From: Bacillus sp. RO3
Lineage (GTDB): Bacteria; Bacillota; Bacilli; Bacillales; Bacillaceae_B
Direction of reading: 5' to 3'
NCBI RefSeq assembly: GCF_012911895.1
Contig: NZ_JAAXCV010000011.1
Location: forward strand, 1-64,000
DNA length: 64,000 nt
Both the position numbers and the translations under genes were made by a program. The notes below the pieces were generated by a model. It saw only the letters and a list, made by a program, of their open reading frames with translations, was not told the origin of the DNA and did not search any database. This document shows, piece after piece, positions 17,856 to 28,064 of the stretch; position 1 is the first letter of the stretch; each line of letters starts with the position of its first letter.

Positions 17856-19361
17856 TCAAGAATTATATGATTTACGTTTGCCAGCAGATTGTGGTCTGCC
17901 GCCTGTACGGTTGCGATCTCCGCCACGGCTTCCGCCTCCACGGTTACCGCCGCGTGATGAACCACCCCGACTTCCGCCTTTACCACTGCGTGGGCCGCCT
18001 TTGTATCCACCGCGATTACCGCCACGATTTCCACCTTTTGATGGTAATGGACGCTCTTCTGTAATTTCTACAGGTGTTGTATCAGGTTCTTTTGTCAGAA
18101 CACGGATCGCTGCTGCTACTGCTTGAACAGGATCGTGATCCCCAAGGAATTCTTCAGCTAACGGATAGTACTCTTTAAGATCACTTTCCTTCGCTGCTTC
18201 AACAAGCTTCTCTAAAGCAAGGCGTTGTTGGCCTTCTAACGCTTCATTTAAGCTAGGTGGCTTAAGAGCCGTCATTTTCTTCTTCGTTGTTTGTTCAACG
18301 ATCTTCAGGTAACCCATTTCTCTTGGTGTGACAAAAGTGATGGACATCCCTTTCTTACCTGCACGACCTGTACGTCCGATACGGTGAACGTAGCTTTCAG
18401 GATCTTGAGGAATATCAAAGTTGTATACATGCGTAACGCCTGAGATGTCTAATCCACGAGCAGCTACGTCTGTTGCGATCAGGATATCGATACGTCCTTC
18501 TTTGAATTTCTTAAGGACTGTCATACGACGGGCTTGAGAAAGATCTCCGTGAATTCCTTCTGCAAGGTAACCGCGGATGCTGAGAGCTCGCGCCAATTCG
18601 TCTACTCTGCGTTTTGTACGACCGAATACAATCGCAAGTTCAGGTGACTGAACGTCGATCAGACGAGATAAAGTATCAAACTTTTCTTTTTCACTTACTT
18701 TAGTGAAGTATTGTTCGATGTTTGAAACCGTAACTTCTTTAGACTTTACTTTGATGACTTCAGGCTCTGACATGAAGCGGTTCGCAATGCGGCGGATCGG
18801 ATCCGGCATCGTCGCAGAGAATAGAAGCGTCTGTCTTGTGCTTGGAACTGTTTCAAGAATGCTTTCGATGTCTTCGATGAAGCCCATGTTCAGCATTTCG
18901 TCTGCTTCGTCAAGTACAAGTGTTTCAACGTTTTCAAGATTAAGGGTTTTACGTTTGATGTGGTCAAGCAGACGACCTGGTGTACCTACGATGATATGAG
19001 GGTTCTTTTTCATCGCTCGGATTTGACGTTGGATGTCCTGTCCTCCGTATACAGATAATACGCGGGCACGCTTGTCAGCTCCGATACGATATAACTCTTC
19101 AGATACTTGGATAGCAAGTTCACGAGTCGGTGCAATGATAAGTGCTTGAACGTTTGGATTTTTCACATCGATCTTCTCGATCATCGGGATACCGAATGCT
19201 GTTGTTTTACCTGTTCCGGTTTGTGCCTGACCGATAATATCCTTACCTTCTAAACCTACCGGGATTGTACTTGCCTGAATTGGTGTTGCTTCTTCAAAGC
19301 CCATACGTTTAATTGATTTCAACGTAGATGCGCTTAAGTTTAAATCTGCAAACTTAGTCAA
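17856..19361 (-). CDS. cshA: DEAD-box ATP-dependent RNA helicase CshA
   Basis: 501 residues from a TTG at 19359-19361, chosen because AAAGGAG lies eight bases ahead and the protein then begins like B. subtilis CshA; a longer open frame to 19403 has no ribosome site. All helicase motifs are present: Q motif [47 protein letters not shown] and HRIGRTGR. The C-terminal tail is a glycine-arginine-rich RGG region (about 445-501). It takes part in the degradosome, ribosome assembly and cold adaptation. Confidence 0.95.
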   Translation of the reverse strand: MTKFADLNLSASTLKSIKRMGFEEATPIQASTIPVGLEGKDIIGQAQTGTGKTTAFGIPMIEKIDVKNPNVQALIIAPTRELAIQVSEELYRIGADKRARVLSVYGGQDIQRQIRAMKKNPHIIVGTPGRLLDHIKRKTLNLENVETLVLDEADEMLNMGFIEDIESILETVPSTRQTLLFSATMPDPIRRIANRFMSEPEVIKVKSKEVTVSNIEQYFTKVSEKEKFDTLSRLIDVQSPELAIVFGRTKRRVDELARALSIRGYLAEGIHGDLSQARRMTVLKKFKEGRIDILIATDVAARGLDISGVTHVYNFDIPQDPESYVHRIGRTGRAGKKGMSITFVTPREMGYLKIVEQTTKKKMTALKPPSLNEALEGQQRLALEKLVEAAKESDLKEYYPLAEEFLGDHDPVQAVAAAIRVLTKEPDTTPVEITEERPLPSKGGNRGGNRGGYKGGPRSGKGGSRGGSSRGGNRGGGSRGGDRNRTGGRPQSAGKRKSYNS

Positions 19362-19622
19362 TGTTATATTCTCCTTTAATTTACATCTTTTATAACTAAT
19401 CATAATCTGATTATATTTTTAGGTTGGAACGAAATCTTACCCACCGAAAGACTTCGGTATCTAATCTAAAACCGTCTATATGAGATGTTTAGTTTTATGC
19501 TTGCTACAAAAAAATACACTCTTCAAAATAGAAGAGCTAGCACGTCCAACAAAATAAGAACTATGTTGTAGATATGTTACCACTTCTAGAATCGAATTTC
19601 AATCTAATGTCAAATAGTCAAT

Positions 19623-20312
19623 CTATTCAATTAGAAGGAACTGGTAGATCTCCTCAAAAAGTTGATGATTATCTTCGCTGTGACAAATCAGGTGTCTTGC
19701 CTTAGGGGAATAAAAAAGGTTCTTCTCATTTGAAGAAATAGTCTCATATATATATTTCGCCGCTTTAGGCGGGACTATTCCATCAATCTCTCCTTGTGCG
19801 ATGAACGTTGGGACGTCCACCTTTCCCAAGAGTGGACGAGCAATGCGGACAACCTTTCTGAATTCGTTCGTGGAGAGAAACGGGGTTTGGGTCACCTTCC
19901 ATTTGTACCGGTTGTACAGCTCGTTTTCAAGTATGTTCCCTTGCATTCCTTCTTTGATCATATTTCCAATATCTTTCAGTAGCTGTCTGACATTTACATA
20001 ATAAGCCGCAGTACTCAGAAGCACAAGCTTACTGACTTCATACTTCACAGATAAATACGACGCAATCAACCCTCCCATGGAGAATCCGATCACGTAAACG
20101 TCATCACATTTCTTTAAAAGAGCCTGCAGCTCTTCTTCCGCATGCTCAATCCATTCAATATGTTTGACCCCTTTCAGTTCCAGGGTTTCCCCATGACCGG
20201 GCAGGGTGGGCACAACGATTTCCCAATCGGTTCGTTCTTGAAGGAAATCGGCCAAAGGTTCTACTTCAAACGGACTTCCAGTGAAGCCATGGATTAATAA
20301 ACAACCGATCAT
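19623..20312 (-). CDS. Carboxylesterase (Est30/YvaK-type alpha/beta hydrolase)
   Basis: 229 residues with the serine-hydrolase fold: oxyanion LIHGFTGSP near 5-13, nucleophile GFSMGG (about 96), acid Asp in QGEIDGIVPP and His in KARHLICH. It is of the size of bacterial monoterpene-type carboxylesterases such as Est30. Lies between cshA and murF without a visible shared promoter. Confidence 0.88.
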   Translation of the reverse strand: MIGCLLIHGFTGSPFEVEPLADFLQERTDWEIVVPTLPGHGETLELKGVKHIEWIEHAEEELQALLKKCDDVYVIGFSMGGLIASYLSVKYEVSKLVLLSTAAYYVNVRQLLKDIGNMIKEGMQGNILENELYNRYKWKVTQTPFLSTNEFRKVVRIARPLLGKVDVPTFIAQGEIDGIVPPKAAKYIYETISSNEKNLFYSPKARHLICHSEDNHQLFEEIYQFLLIE

Positions 20313-20420
20313 GTTATCACCACTTATTTATCAAAAGGTAGGGAGCGAGCCAGACTCCCATTCTCTACAAGCTCATTTTGTTCATTTCTATACATGTTTA
20401 AACGCGGACGTCCAAAGAAA

Positions 20421-21797
20421 TCAGGCCTTCAAACCATCGATGATTTCTTCAAGCTTCATTCCCCTTGATGCCTTGAATAATATAAGTTCATCCCCTGTGA
20501 TGAACTGGGAGAGTTCGTTCGTCAGGCTTTCTTTATCGGTATAGGTGTGAACGCGATCAGGAGAGAAATTCTCTCGTGCACCCTTACCTATAAAGGCGGC
20601 TAAAGGTCCAAACGTAAACACATGCTGAACTTTCCCCGGATCGATCAAGCGGCCAATCTCACGGTGAAATTCTTCCTCCTGATCTCCAAGCTCCAACATA
20701 TCTCCCAGCACGAGGATTTTGGTTTGGAACCCTTCAAGTTCCGATACAAGCTGAATGGCAGCTTTCATGGATGTAGGGCTGGCATTATACGCATCGTTAA
20801 TGATGCTTTCGCCCTTCTTCCCTTCCAGCATTTCCATCCGCATTTGAGTCAGCTTTAAAGATCGTAAACCTTCTTTCATCTCCTCCACACTCAGCCCGAA
20901 TTTACGGGCGATCAACATCCCGGCTAAAGCGTTGTGGATGTTATGCTGCCCTAATACAGGCAGAAAGAACGATTCTCCTTCAGCTAACGACGTCTCAAAA
21001 TGACTCCCTTGATTATTCATCTCTACCTTTGTCGCGTAAATCGTGTTGTCTACGCTTCTTCCAAATGTCTCAACCTGTTTCAGGCTTAATTCTTTTACCC
21101 TTTCCTCAAGAAGTGGTTCGTCCCCGTAGTAAGCAAATAGTCCGTCAGGCTTCAGGCCCTTCACGATCTCAAGTTTCGCTTCGGCAATTCCTTCACGGGA
21201 TCCGAGATCCTGGAGATGGGATTCTCCGATATTCGTGATAATGGCGGCGTCAGGTTGTGAAATGTTAGATAGCAGCTCGATCTCTCCGAACCCGCTCATT
21301 CCCATCTCAAGTACTGCCACTTCAGAATCCTGGGGCAAAGAAAGGATCGTTAACGGAAGTCCGATGTGGTTGTTATAGTTCCCTTGTGTTTTGTGAACCC
21401 GGAATTTCACTGATAAAAGGTTTGCCACAATATCTTTCGTGGTTGTTTTCCCATTACTTCCTGTAATGCCCACCACTTTTAAATCAAGCTCATGACGATA
21501 TTGATTGGCAAGGGACTGAAGGGAAAGGAGTGGGTCTTCCACCACGATGACGGGAAGGTCCGTTGGCGGATTGGGCACATTGATGTCCCATAGAGCGGCA
21601 GAAGCACCGTTTTCAATCGCATTTCGGACAAATTGATGACCGTCCACATTCTCTCCCTTGAAGGGAACGAACAGATTTCCGCCCTCAATCTTTCTCGTGT
21701 CGATGGAAACGCCTTTTATCACTACCGAATCAAACATGGAAAGATCGTTCTTTACATCTAACATGCTGCGTATATCTTTTATCTTCTTCTCAAACAT
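20421..21797 (-). CDS. murF: UDP-N-acetylmuramoyl-tripeptide--D-alanyl-D-alanine ligase
   Basis: 458-residue Mur ligase: the P-loop GITGSNGKTTTKD is near residue 111, the central domain carries the carbamoylated-Lys region (LGSREGIAEAKLEIVKG), and the C-terminal domain has DAYNASPTSM. It adds D-Ala-D-Ala to the UDP-MurNAc-tripeptide, the product being the substrate of MraY. Follows ddl, which makes its dipeptide; a ~294 bp repeat element now lies between the two. Confidence 0.96.
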   Translation of the reverse strand: MFEKKIKDIRSMLDVKNDLSMFDSVVIKGVSIDTRKIEGGNLFVPFKGENVDGHQFVRNAIENGASAALWDINVPNPPTDLPVIVVEDPLLSLQSLANQYRHELDLKVVGITGSNGKTTTKDIVANLLSVKFRVHKTQGNYNNHIGLPLTILSLPQDSEVAVLEMGMSGFGEIELLSNISQPDAAIITNIGESHLQDLGSREGIAEAKLEIVKGLKPDGLFAYYGDEPLLEERVKELSLKQVETFGRSVDNTIYATKVEMNNQGSHFETSLAEGESFFLPVLGQHNIHNALAGMLIARKFGLSVEEMKEGLRSLKLTQMRMEMLEGKKGESIINDAYNASPTSMKAAIQLVSELEGFQTKILVLGDMLELGDQEEEFHREIGRLIDPGKVQHVFTFGPLAAFIGKGARENFSPDRVHTYTDKESLTNELSQFITGDELILFKASRGMKLEEIIDGLKA

Positions 21798-21826
21798 TCG
21801 TTTTCTCCTTTTACTCTTTTTGATAG

Positions 21827-22120
21827 GCTCTTTTCGTAAACGTTGTTGCTATTCTGACAAAGAAAGTAGAACCAAAATGGTTAATAAACAACCTCATTTA
21901 ACGTGATAAGTGATTGCTTTCCTAATAAGGAAGAAGAATTCTGCTTCTTATTTCATTGTTCATTGACACATTTAGCTCTGTCTCTACAAACTCTTAAAGA
22001 TGGTGGGGGGAACTGCGTAGACTCTTACGGAAGTATGAGCTTAGCCGAGACCCCGTTCGGCGAAGCTTATTGACAGAGCCTTGCATGATGTTAATAAGCA
22101 ACAATCGTTGCGAAAAGAGC
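21827..22120. mobile_element. MITE-like intergenic repeat with terminal inverted repeats
   Basis: The two ends (21827-21850 and 22097-22120) are inverted repeats of 24 bp with about 20 matches; both outer ends read GCTCTTTTCG. The interior has no ORF with a ribosome site and contains a degenerate block (about 22014-22066, ACTGCGTAGACTC... TTAGCCGAGACCCCG) like the GC-rich intergenic repeats common in Bacillus genomes. It is non-coding and probably non-autonomous, and it sits between ddl and murF. Confidence 0.72.
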
Positions 22121-22139
22121 GTTTTGATAATAAAAACAG

Positions 22140-22183
22140 AGCAGGGACTGCCTTTAGACGTTGAATCCTCTGGTCAGTCCCAA
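22140..22183 (-). terminator. Possible terminator behind ddl
   Basis: Minus strand GGGACTG / CAGTCCC hairpin with a 24-nt loop, followed after seven bases by TTTTT. The T-tract is distant, so the call is weak. Confidence 0.45.
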
Positions 22184-22193
22184 TCAATGCATG

Positions 22194-23264
22194 TTACATC
22201 GTATGTTTAATGGTTTGTTTCTCTTGATAACGTTCCATGCCAAGCTCCACCAGTTTTCCGATCAGGGCAGGATAATCCACACCCGTGTGCTTCCAAAGAA
22301 GCGGGAACATGCTGAATGGCGTGAAGCCCGGCATCGTGTTGACTTCATTCATATAGATCTTGCCATCTTCCGTTAAGAAGAAGTCCGCACGTACCAGTCC
22401 AGAGCAATCAAGAGCTTTATAGGATTGGATCGCGATGTTCTTCATTTCATTGTAAATGCTTCCCTCAACTTCAGCAGGAATGATGAGGGCAGTATCGCCA
22501 TCTTCATATTTTGCCTTATAATCGTAGAAGTCTTTTTTCGGTACGATTTCACCTGCAACCGAGCATTCTGGCTGATCATTCCCCAGGACCCCAAGCTCGA
22601 TTTCACGAGCTTTCACACCTTCTTCGATGATGATCTTACGGTCGAATTGGAACGCTTCCTCGAAAGCTGCCGCTAATTCTTCCCGGGACGTACATTTGCT
22701 GATCCCTACAGACGAACCTAAGTTGGCAGGCTTCACGAAACAAGGGTACCCGATTTCCTCTTCCACTTGCTTGTAGGCAGACTCGGGATTTCCTTTCCAC
22801 GTGCTGCGGATGAACCATGTGTACTTGACTTGAGGAATACCCGCCTGAGCAAATAAATTCTTCATGATGACTTTATCCATACCTGCTGATGAAGCAAGGA
22901 CGCCGTTGCCCACATACGGAAGATTCAGCAGTTCAAGCATCCCCTGAACGGTTCCATCCTCCCCATTTGGTCCGTGCAGCAATGGGAAGATCATATCGTA
23001 CCTTTCGGATCCGGATGGAGAGATGGAAGTACTTAACGCATTTGGGGCAATTTCTTCCCCTTCCTTAAACTGCAATGCTTTCACATCTTCAACGGGGGCA
23101 TTGAGCTCCGGCCCTTTGATCCATTGACCTTCCGTTGAGATGAAAACAGGATGAATTTCATATTTATTTAAATCCAGGGCACCGATCACGGCCTTGGCTG
23201 TTTGCAGGGATACATTATGTTCAGCGGATTTACCGCCGTACAGTAAGCATAACTTCGTTTTCAT
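22194..23264 (-). CDS. ddl: D-alanine--D-alanine ligase
   Basis: 356-residue ATP-grasp ligase from the ATG at 23264, placed nine bases behind GGAGGT and giving the canonical [19 protein letters not shown]; the frame is open eight codons further. Conserved segments: [42 protein letters not shown]. It makes the dipeptide that MurF uses. Confidence 0.96.
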   Translation of the reverse strand: MKTKLCLLYGGKSAEHNVSLQTAKAVIGALDLNKYEIHPVFISTEGQWIKGPELNAPVEDVKALQFKEGEEIAPNALSTSISPSGSERYDMIFPLLHGPNGEDGTVQGMLELLNLPYVGNGVLASSAGMDKVIMKNLFAQAGIPQVKYTWFIRSTWKGNPESAYKQVEEEIGYPCFVKPANLGSSVGISKCTSREELAAAFEEAFQFDRKIIIEEGVKAREIELGVLGNDQPECSVAGEIVPKKDFYDYKAKYEDGDTALIIPAEVEGSIYNEMKNIAIQSYKALDCSGLVRADFFLTEDGKIYMNEVNTMPGFTPFSMFPLLWKHTGVDYPALIGKLVELGMERYQEKQTIKHTM

Positions 23265-23552
23265 GTATGAGTTACCTCCAATATTCACAATCTGTTTCTA
23301 TTTTATCACTTTCATGGCAAAGGGAAAGAATGATTCCTATGGAAAATAAAAATTACCACATTAGGCTTGATTCGAAAGACATTCAATGGAAGCCCAATAT
23401 ATATGTATGCGAAAGAAAACTAGTCCTGCGACTCCCTTATTAGTCTGAATACATTTAAAATTTCGCCTTTTTAAAAAGCTATTAAAATATTATCCCACAG
23501 GGTGTATAATCCCCCTATTAAAAACATTTGTATTTTTAAGGAGGACACCTGA

Positions 23553-24740
23553 ATGAGAAAGCTCGGTTTACTTCCTAAGATCCTCTTAGGTATTGCGTTA
23601 GGTATATTCATTGGAGCATTTGCTCCCGAATGGTTTGTAAAAATCTTCGCTACATTTAATGGATTATTCGGTAACTTCCTTGGGTTCGCGATTCCGTTGA
23701 TCATCATCGGATTCATCGCACCTGGAATCGGATCTATGGGTAAAGGAGCAGGCAGGCTTCTCGGTTTAACCACCGCTCTCGCATATGGTTCCACGGTGCT
23801 TGCCGGTTTACTCGCTTTTACAGTTGCGAAGTCTATTTACCCAACTTTACTTACCAATCAAACTTCCCAAGCATTCGAGAATCCAGAAGAAGCGTTGTTA
23901 AAGGGGTTCTTTATCGTTGAGATGCCTCCTATAATGGGGGTAATGACAGCCCTGCTCATCGCATTCACACTTGGCCTTGGGATGGCTGCCATAAAAGGGG
24001 ACACCCTTCAAAAAGGGTTGAATGAGTTTAGAAACATTATCGAACTTGTTATTGAAAAAATCATCATCCCCCTCTTACCGATTCATATTCTTGGGATTTT
24101 CGCGAACATGACCCAAGGTGGGCAAGTAAGTGCCATCATGTCTGTATTCGCCAAAGTATTTGTCATGATTATTTTATTACATGTCATCTTTTTGGTTCTA
24201 CAATATACTGCTGCAGGCACTCTAAGAAAACAAAACCCGCTTTCCATGATGAAAACCATGCTGCCTGCTTACTTTACGGCACTTGGGACACAATCTTCGG
24301 CGTCTACGATTCCCGTGACACTTGAGCGTTCAAAGAAAGTCGGTGCAAGGGAAAGAATCGCTGATTTCTCTGTCCCGCTGCTTGCAACGATTCATTTATC
24401 AGGAAGTACTATTACACTGGTGAGCTGCGCCATGGCAGTCATGTTCATCCAGGGTGAAGCATTGCAATTCACTCAGTTATTCCCATTCATCCTGATGCTT
24501 GGAATCACGATGATTGCAGCACCTGGTGTCCCAGGTGGAGCTGTCATGGCAGCCCTCGGGCTCCTTGAAACAATGCTAGGATTCGGGCCGACGATGACAT
24601 CCCTCATGATTGCCCTTTACCTTGCTCAGGACAGCTTTGGAACTGCCTGTAACGTTACGGGTGACGGTGCGATCACATCCATGGTGGACAAGCTGACACA
24701 AAAAAAGAAGAGCGATGTTTCAACGATAAAAGCAAGTTAA
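23553..24740 (+). CDS. Dicarboxylate/amino acid:cation symporter (DAACS family)
   Basis: 395-residue secondary transporter with about eight membrane segments and the two re-entrant loops of the family. The serine-rich loop reads LGTQSSASTIPVT and the second hairpin APGVPGGAVMAALG; helix 8 has QDSFGTACNVTGDGAI. Probable substrates are glutamate, aspartate, serine/threonine or C4-dicarboxylates; the sequence does not decide. Strong ribosome site AAGGAGG and a terminator directly behind make it monocistronic. Confidence 0.9.
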   Translation: MRKLGLLPKILLGIALGIFIGAFAPEWFVKIFATFNGLFGNFLGFAIPLIIIGFIAPGIGSMGKGAGRLLGLTTALAYGSTVLAGLLAFTVAKSIYPTLLTNQTSQAFENPEEALLKGFFIVEMPPIMGVMTALLIAFTLGLGMAAIKGDTLQKGLNEFRNIIELVIEKIIIPLLPIHILGIFANMTQGGQVSAIMSVFAKVFVMIILLHVIFLVLQYTAAGTLRKQNPLSMMKTMLPAYFTALGTQSSASTIPVTLERSKKVGARERIADFSVPLLATIHLSGSTITLVSCAMAVMFIQGEALQFTQLFPFILMLGITMIAAPGVPGGAVMAALGLLETMLGFGPTMTSLMIALYLAQDSFGTACNVTGDGAITSMVDKLTQKKKSDVSTIKAS

Positions 24741-24742
24741 TG

Positions 24743-24783
24743 AACGAAGGTCCGTCATGATGCAGACGGGCCTTTTTCTTTTA
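24743..24783 (+). terminator. Terminator of the symporter gene
   Basis: GGTCCGTC / GACGGGCC hairpin followed by TTTTTCTTTT. Confidence 0.85.
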
Positions 24784-24850
24784 CCATTCCTCGTCATTCC
24801 ATTATTTTCTGTATAATGGAAATAGTCCATAACAAAGGAGTGCTCAAGAA

Positions 24851-25402
24851 TTGAATTTAACAGGTCAGCGTGTAACACTTAGAAAAATAGAAAAAAGAGA
24901 TCTTCCTACTCTCTGGGACTATATTTATGGAGACCCTTCCCCTGAATGGAAGAAATGGGATGCTCCTTATTTCGAACACAAACATGTATCCAAGGAAGAA
25001 TATATTGAATCCTCCATCAAAAAGAAAAGCCGCAGCGATGAATTCCAGCGGATTATTGAAGTGGACGGAAGCATCGTCGGTACGGTCGGTTACTATTGGG
25101 AGTATGAGCCCACAAGGTGGCTTGAAGCCGGGATCGTCATCTATGATCCTTCTTACTGGAATGGCGGATTTGGAACGGAAGCCCTATCCCTTTGGGTCGA
25201 TCACCTCTTTAGAACGAAGGAAATCGGACGTGTCGGCATCACCACTTGGTCCGGGAACGAACGGATGATGAAGGCTGCCGGGAAAATAGGGATGCAACTT
25301 GAAGGCCGGATGCGAAAATGCCGGTATTACAATGGCGTTTACTACGATTCCATCCGTATGGGCATGATCAGGGAGGAATGGGAAGAAAAACACTCTCTCT
25401 AA
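24851..25402 (+). CDS. GNAT family N-acetyltransferase
   Basis: 183-residue RimJ/RimL-type acetyltransferase. The start MNLTGQRVTLRKIEKRDLPTL and the acetyl-CoA region WNGGFGTEALSLWVDHLF followed by RVGITTWSGNERMMKAAGKIGMQLEGRMRK are typical. TTG start behind AAAGGAG. Thirteen bases ahead of the flavoprotein gene, so probably one operon. Substrate unknown. Confidence 0.88.
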   Translation: MNLTGQRVTLRKIEKRDLPTLWDYIYGDPSPEWKKWDAPYFEHKHVSKEEYIESSIKKKSRSDEFQRIIEVDGSIVGTVGYYWEYEPTRWLEAGIVIYDPSYWNGGFGTEALSLWVDHLFRTKEIGRVGITTWSGNERMMKAAGKIGMQLEGRMRKCRYYNGVYYDSIRMGMIREEWEEKHSL

Positions 25403-25415
25403 AAGGAGTTACACA

Positions 25416-26504
25416 ATGAAAACGATCATCTTAGTCGGTGGCGGGCACAGTCACCTACATTGCATAAAAAAACACATTCATAACCTGAACGATCACGTGA
25501 AGTGGACCCTCATTTCCCCTTCACGTTATCAATATTATTCAGGCATGTTCTCAGGATACACGGAAGGGCTCTATACATTAGAGGAAACGCGGATTGATTT
25601 AGAGAAACTGTGTGAAGAAGCTGGGTGCGAGTTCGTGGAAAGCTCCGTTCTCTCCATTGATCCCGATCAGCAGCATCTTCTGACGGACAAAGGAGACATT
25701 TTCACCTATGACGTTGTTTCATTCGACATAGGCTCACGCAATGATTCCATGGAAATAAAGGGCTTGAATGAACATAATCTTCTCATCAAGCCGAACTACC
25801 GCTTCCCTGAACAAATAAAGAAGTTGCATAACAGCAGGAAAACCGTCTTTATTGGCGGCGGGGCCGCGAGCATCGAAATGGCCCTTTCATTGAGGGCCTG
25901 GAAGTTGGAAAATGATTTCACAGAACATACAGTGACGGTCGTTCATTCCTCTCCACTCATAGAGAAAGCAGGTTCCTTCTCGTCGAATAAAATAAATGGG
26001 GTCGCTCTTTCAAGAGGAGTCGAGCTCCATGAGGGACGAGTTGAAAAAGTAGACGAAACACACGTATATACAGATAACGGTGCAAGCATCGAATACGAGG
26101 AAGTCATCTTTCTGGGCGGGCCAAAAGCGCCTCCGCTATTCGGGAGCAGTGCTTTACCCACCGATCGAAATGGATTCCTGCTCGTGAACAGCTATCTTCA
26201 ATCCGTCGAGTATCCGAATGTGTTTGGAGCGGGGGACTGTGCTACACTGAAAGACTTTCCGGATACTTCGAAAAACGGGGTGACAGCGGTTCGGCAAGGA
26301 CCCGTCCTTTGGAAAAACCTGAACGGAGCAGCATCAGAAGGGAAGATCTTTCCTTTTGAGCCTCAAAAACGCTACCTCGCCATTATGTCCATAGGGAATA
26401 AAAATGGCTTCTTAACGTACGGTTCGTTTTCTTTGGTCAGCCGCTGGGCGTGGCAATTGAAGAATTGGATTGATGTGAGGTTTATGGGTAAATACGGGAC
26501 TTAA
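25416..26504 (+). CDS. NDH-2-like FAD/NAD(P)-binding oxidoreductase
   Basis: 362 residues. An N-terminal dinucleotide-binding motif ILVGGGHSHLHCIKKH and a second one, TVFIGGGAASIEMAL (about 146-160), plus the FAD-binding VFGAGDCATL, place it with type II NADH dehydrogenase-like flavoproteins. The GGGHSHLH start is typical of the branch also found fused to SelD. It has no C-terminal membrane anchor of canonical Ndh. Electron acceptor unknown. Follows the acetyltransferase gene closely. Confidence 0.85.
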   Translation: MKTIILVGGGHSHLHCIKKHIHNLNDHVKWTLISPSRYQYYSGMFSGYTEGLYTLEETRIDLEKLCEEAGCEFVESSVLSIDPDQQHLLTDKGDIFTYDVVSFDIGSRNDSMEIKGLNEHNLLIKPNYRFPEQIKKLHNSRKTVFIGGGAASIEMALSLRAWKLENDFTEHTVTVVHSSPLIEKAGSFSSNKINGVALSRGVELHEGRVEKVDETHVYTDNGASIEYEEVIFLGGPKAPPLFGSSALPTDRNGFLLVNSYLQSVEYPNVFGAGDCATLKDFPDTSKNGVTAVRQGPVLWKNLNGAASEGKIFPFEPQKRYLAIMSIGNKNGFLTYGSFSLVSRWAWQLKNWIDVRFMGKYGT

Positions 26505-26582
26505 GGTCTTTATCGTTACACCTGATAAAGGGGCTGCATGGAACTTTCTCTATTCATTGTGCCAGATTGTGAACACACTTCC

Positions 26583-26620
26583 TACAAAACAAAACGCAAC
26601 TGCCTCTTAGCAGTTGCGCT
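26583..26620 (-). terminator. Terminator of the seven-gene ynj-like operon
   Basis: Minus strand GCGCAACTGC-TAAGAG-GCAGTTGCGT hairpin with TTTGTTTTG behind it. Confidence 0.85.
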
Positions 26621-26627
26621 TCCTTAC

Positions 26628-28052
26628 TCACCTGAATAACTCAACATACTTCTTACTGATTGCAGGCAGTACCCCATCGAACAGCTTCTCTCTCCAATAA
26701 AGATCTGCCACCTGCTGAACAGCTGCTGCGTGATTGGGATAAGGATAAACCATATTGGACAGGGCGCCGATTTTGCTTCCTTTTTCCATGGCAAACACGA
26801 CAGGCTGCATCCAGTCTCCTGCTCCTGAACCGACAGCGTGAGCCCCGAGGATCTTCCCACTCCCGTCTGTAATGATTTTGACGAGGCCACCTGTGTTATG
26901 ATCTGCCACGAACCTGTCAACTTCGTCTAACGTTTTTTTGTACACTTTATATTTTAACCCTTGTTCAACAGCCTCTTCCTCGGTCAAACCGATATGAAAG
27001 ATTTCGGGTGAGGTATAGGTTGTCCAAGGCAGTTTGTTGTAAGAAACTTTGCGCTTCAAACCGAACACGGCATTTTGGACCACAAGCTTCCCTTCCATTC
27101 CTGCTCCATGAGTGAATGGATATTGACCATTGACGTCACCTATGGCGAATATATGAGAATGGTTCGTTCTTAGTTCATCATCCACCTTGATGAAACCTCG
27201 ATTGTCCACCTCGACTCCTGCAGCAGAGAGACGTAAAGAATCCGTTGAAGGCTTGCGTCCGGTGGCAAGGAACAATAAATCCCCTTCAACCGTATGTTCG
27301 ACACCGTCTTTCACATAGTGGACCACTTTCTGTCCGCCCTCTTTTGTAACACGTGCAATTTCAGCTCCGTAGATGAAGCGGATATCTTCTTCCAATAATC
27401 CTGTTGCCACTTCACGGATTTCTTTGTCCTCTTTCACCAATATTCCGTCATGCTTTTCAAGGACTACGGCGTCTGATCCTAGATACGAGAAGGCCTGTGC
27501 CAGCTCCAATCCAATCGGACCACCTCCGATGAACACGACTCTCTTCGGCAGTTCATCTACTTCAAACACCGTTTCATTTGTATGGTACTCTACATCCTCC
27601 AAGCCTTCTATGTCAGGGATGAGAGGGCTTGACCCTGTTGCGATCACGATTCTCTTCCCTGAGATGCGGTCCTCTTTTTCCACTAAGATCGTATGTGGAT
27701 CAACAAACTCCGCTCCTCCGAAATAAATATCCACCCCTAATTGCAGAAAGCGGTCGGGATCGTCATGCTGTTGGATATGGGCGATGGCTGCCTTGACTCT
27801 ATCCCTTACCTTCTTCATGTCAACAGAGCCTTCTGTTTGGAAACCATATTCCCCGCTCGCCCTGATCACAGCAACCTCCCTGGCCGATTGGATGAACGCC
27901 TTGGACGGAACGCATCCAAAGTGAAGGCAGTCTCCCCCAAGAAGGCCGCTTTTTTCGATAAGGGCGACTTTGGCTCCGAGGGAAGCGGCTCCCGATGCGA
28001 CGGTCAGGCCACCCGCTCCTCCTCCTATCACTATCAAATCGTATTGCTCCAT
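26628..28052 (-). CDS. MerA/dihydrolipoyl-dehydrogenase-like FAD oxidoreductase
   Basis: 474-residue class I pyridine nucleotide-disulfide oxidoreductase. The FAD motif VIGGGAGGLTVASGAASLGAKV, the redox-active pair GGDCLHFGCVPSK (Cys about 42 and 47) and the NAD motif FIGGGPIGLELAQ are intact. The C-terminal end lacks the HPT-x-E active site of Lpd/MerA, reading VYPYPNHAAAVQQ instead, and has no mercury-binding cysteines, so a true MerA or Lpd function is unlikely. Last gene of the ynj-like operon, 12 bases after the CDP-alcohol phosphatidyltransferase gene. Confidence 0.88.
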   Translation of the reverse strand: MEQYDLIVIGGGAGGLTVASGAASLGAKVALIEKSGLLGGDCLHFGCVPSKAFIQSAREVAVIRASGEYGFQTEGSVDMKKVRDRVKAAIAHIQQHDDPDRFLQLGVDIYFGGAEFVDPHTILVEKEDRISGKRIVIATGSSPLIPDIEGLEDVEYHTNETVFEVDELPKRVVFIGGGPIGLELAQAFSYLGSDAVVLEKHDGILVKEDKEIREVATGLLEEDIRFIYGAEIARVTKEGGQKVVHYVKDGVEHTVEGDLLFLATGRKPSTDSLRLSAAGVEVDNRGFIKVDDELRTNHSHIFAIGDVNGQYPFTHGAGMEGKLVVQNAVFGLKRKVSYNKLPWTTYTSPEIFHIGLTEEEAVEQGLKYKVYKKTLDEVDRFVADHNTGGLVKIITDGSGKILGAHAVGSGAGDWMQPVVFAMEKGSKIGALSNMVYPYPNHAAAVQQVADLYWREKLFDGVLPAISKKYVELFR

Positions 28053-28064
28053 CGTAATCTCTCC

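Noticed and set aside
26628..28052. Mercuric reductase or dihydrolipoyl dehydrogenase annotation
   Set aside because: No C-terminal Cys pair or HPT-x-E motif and no mer or lipoyl genes nearby; general flavoprotein call kept.
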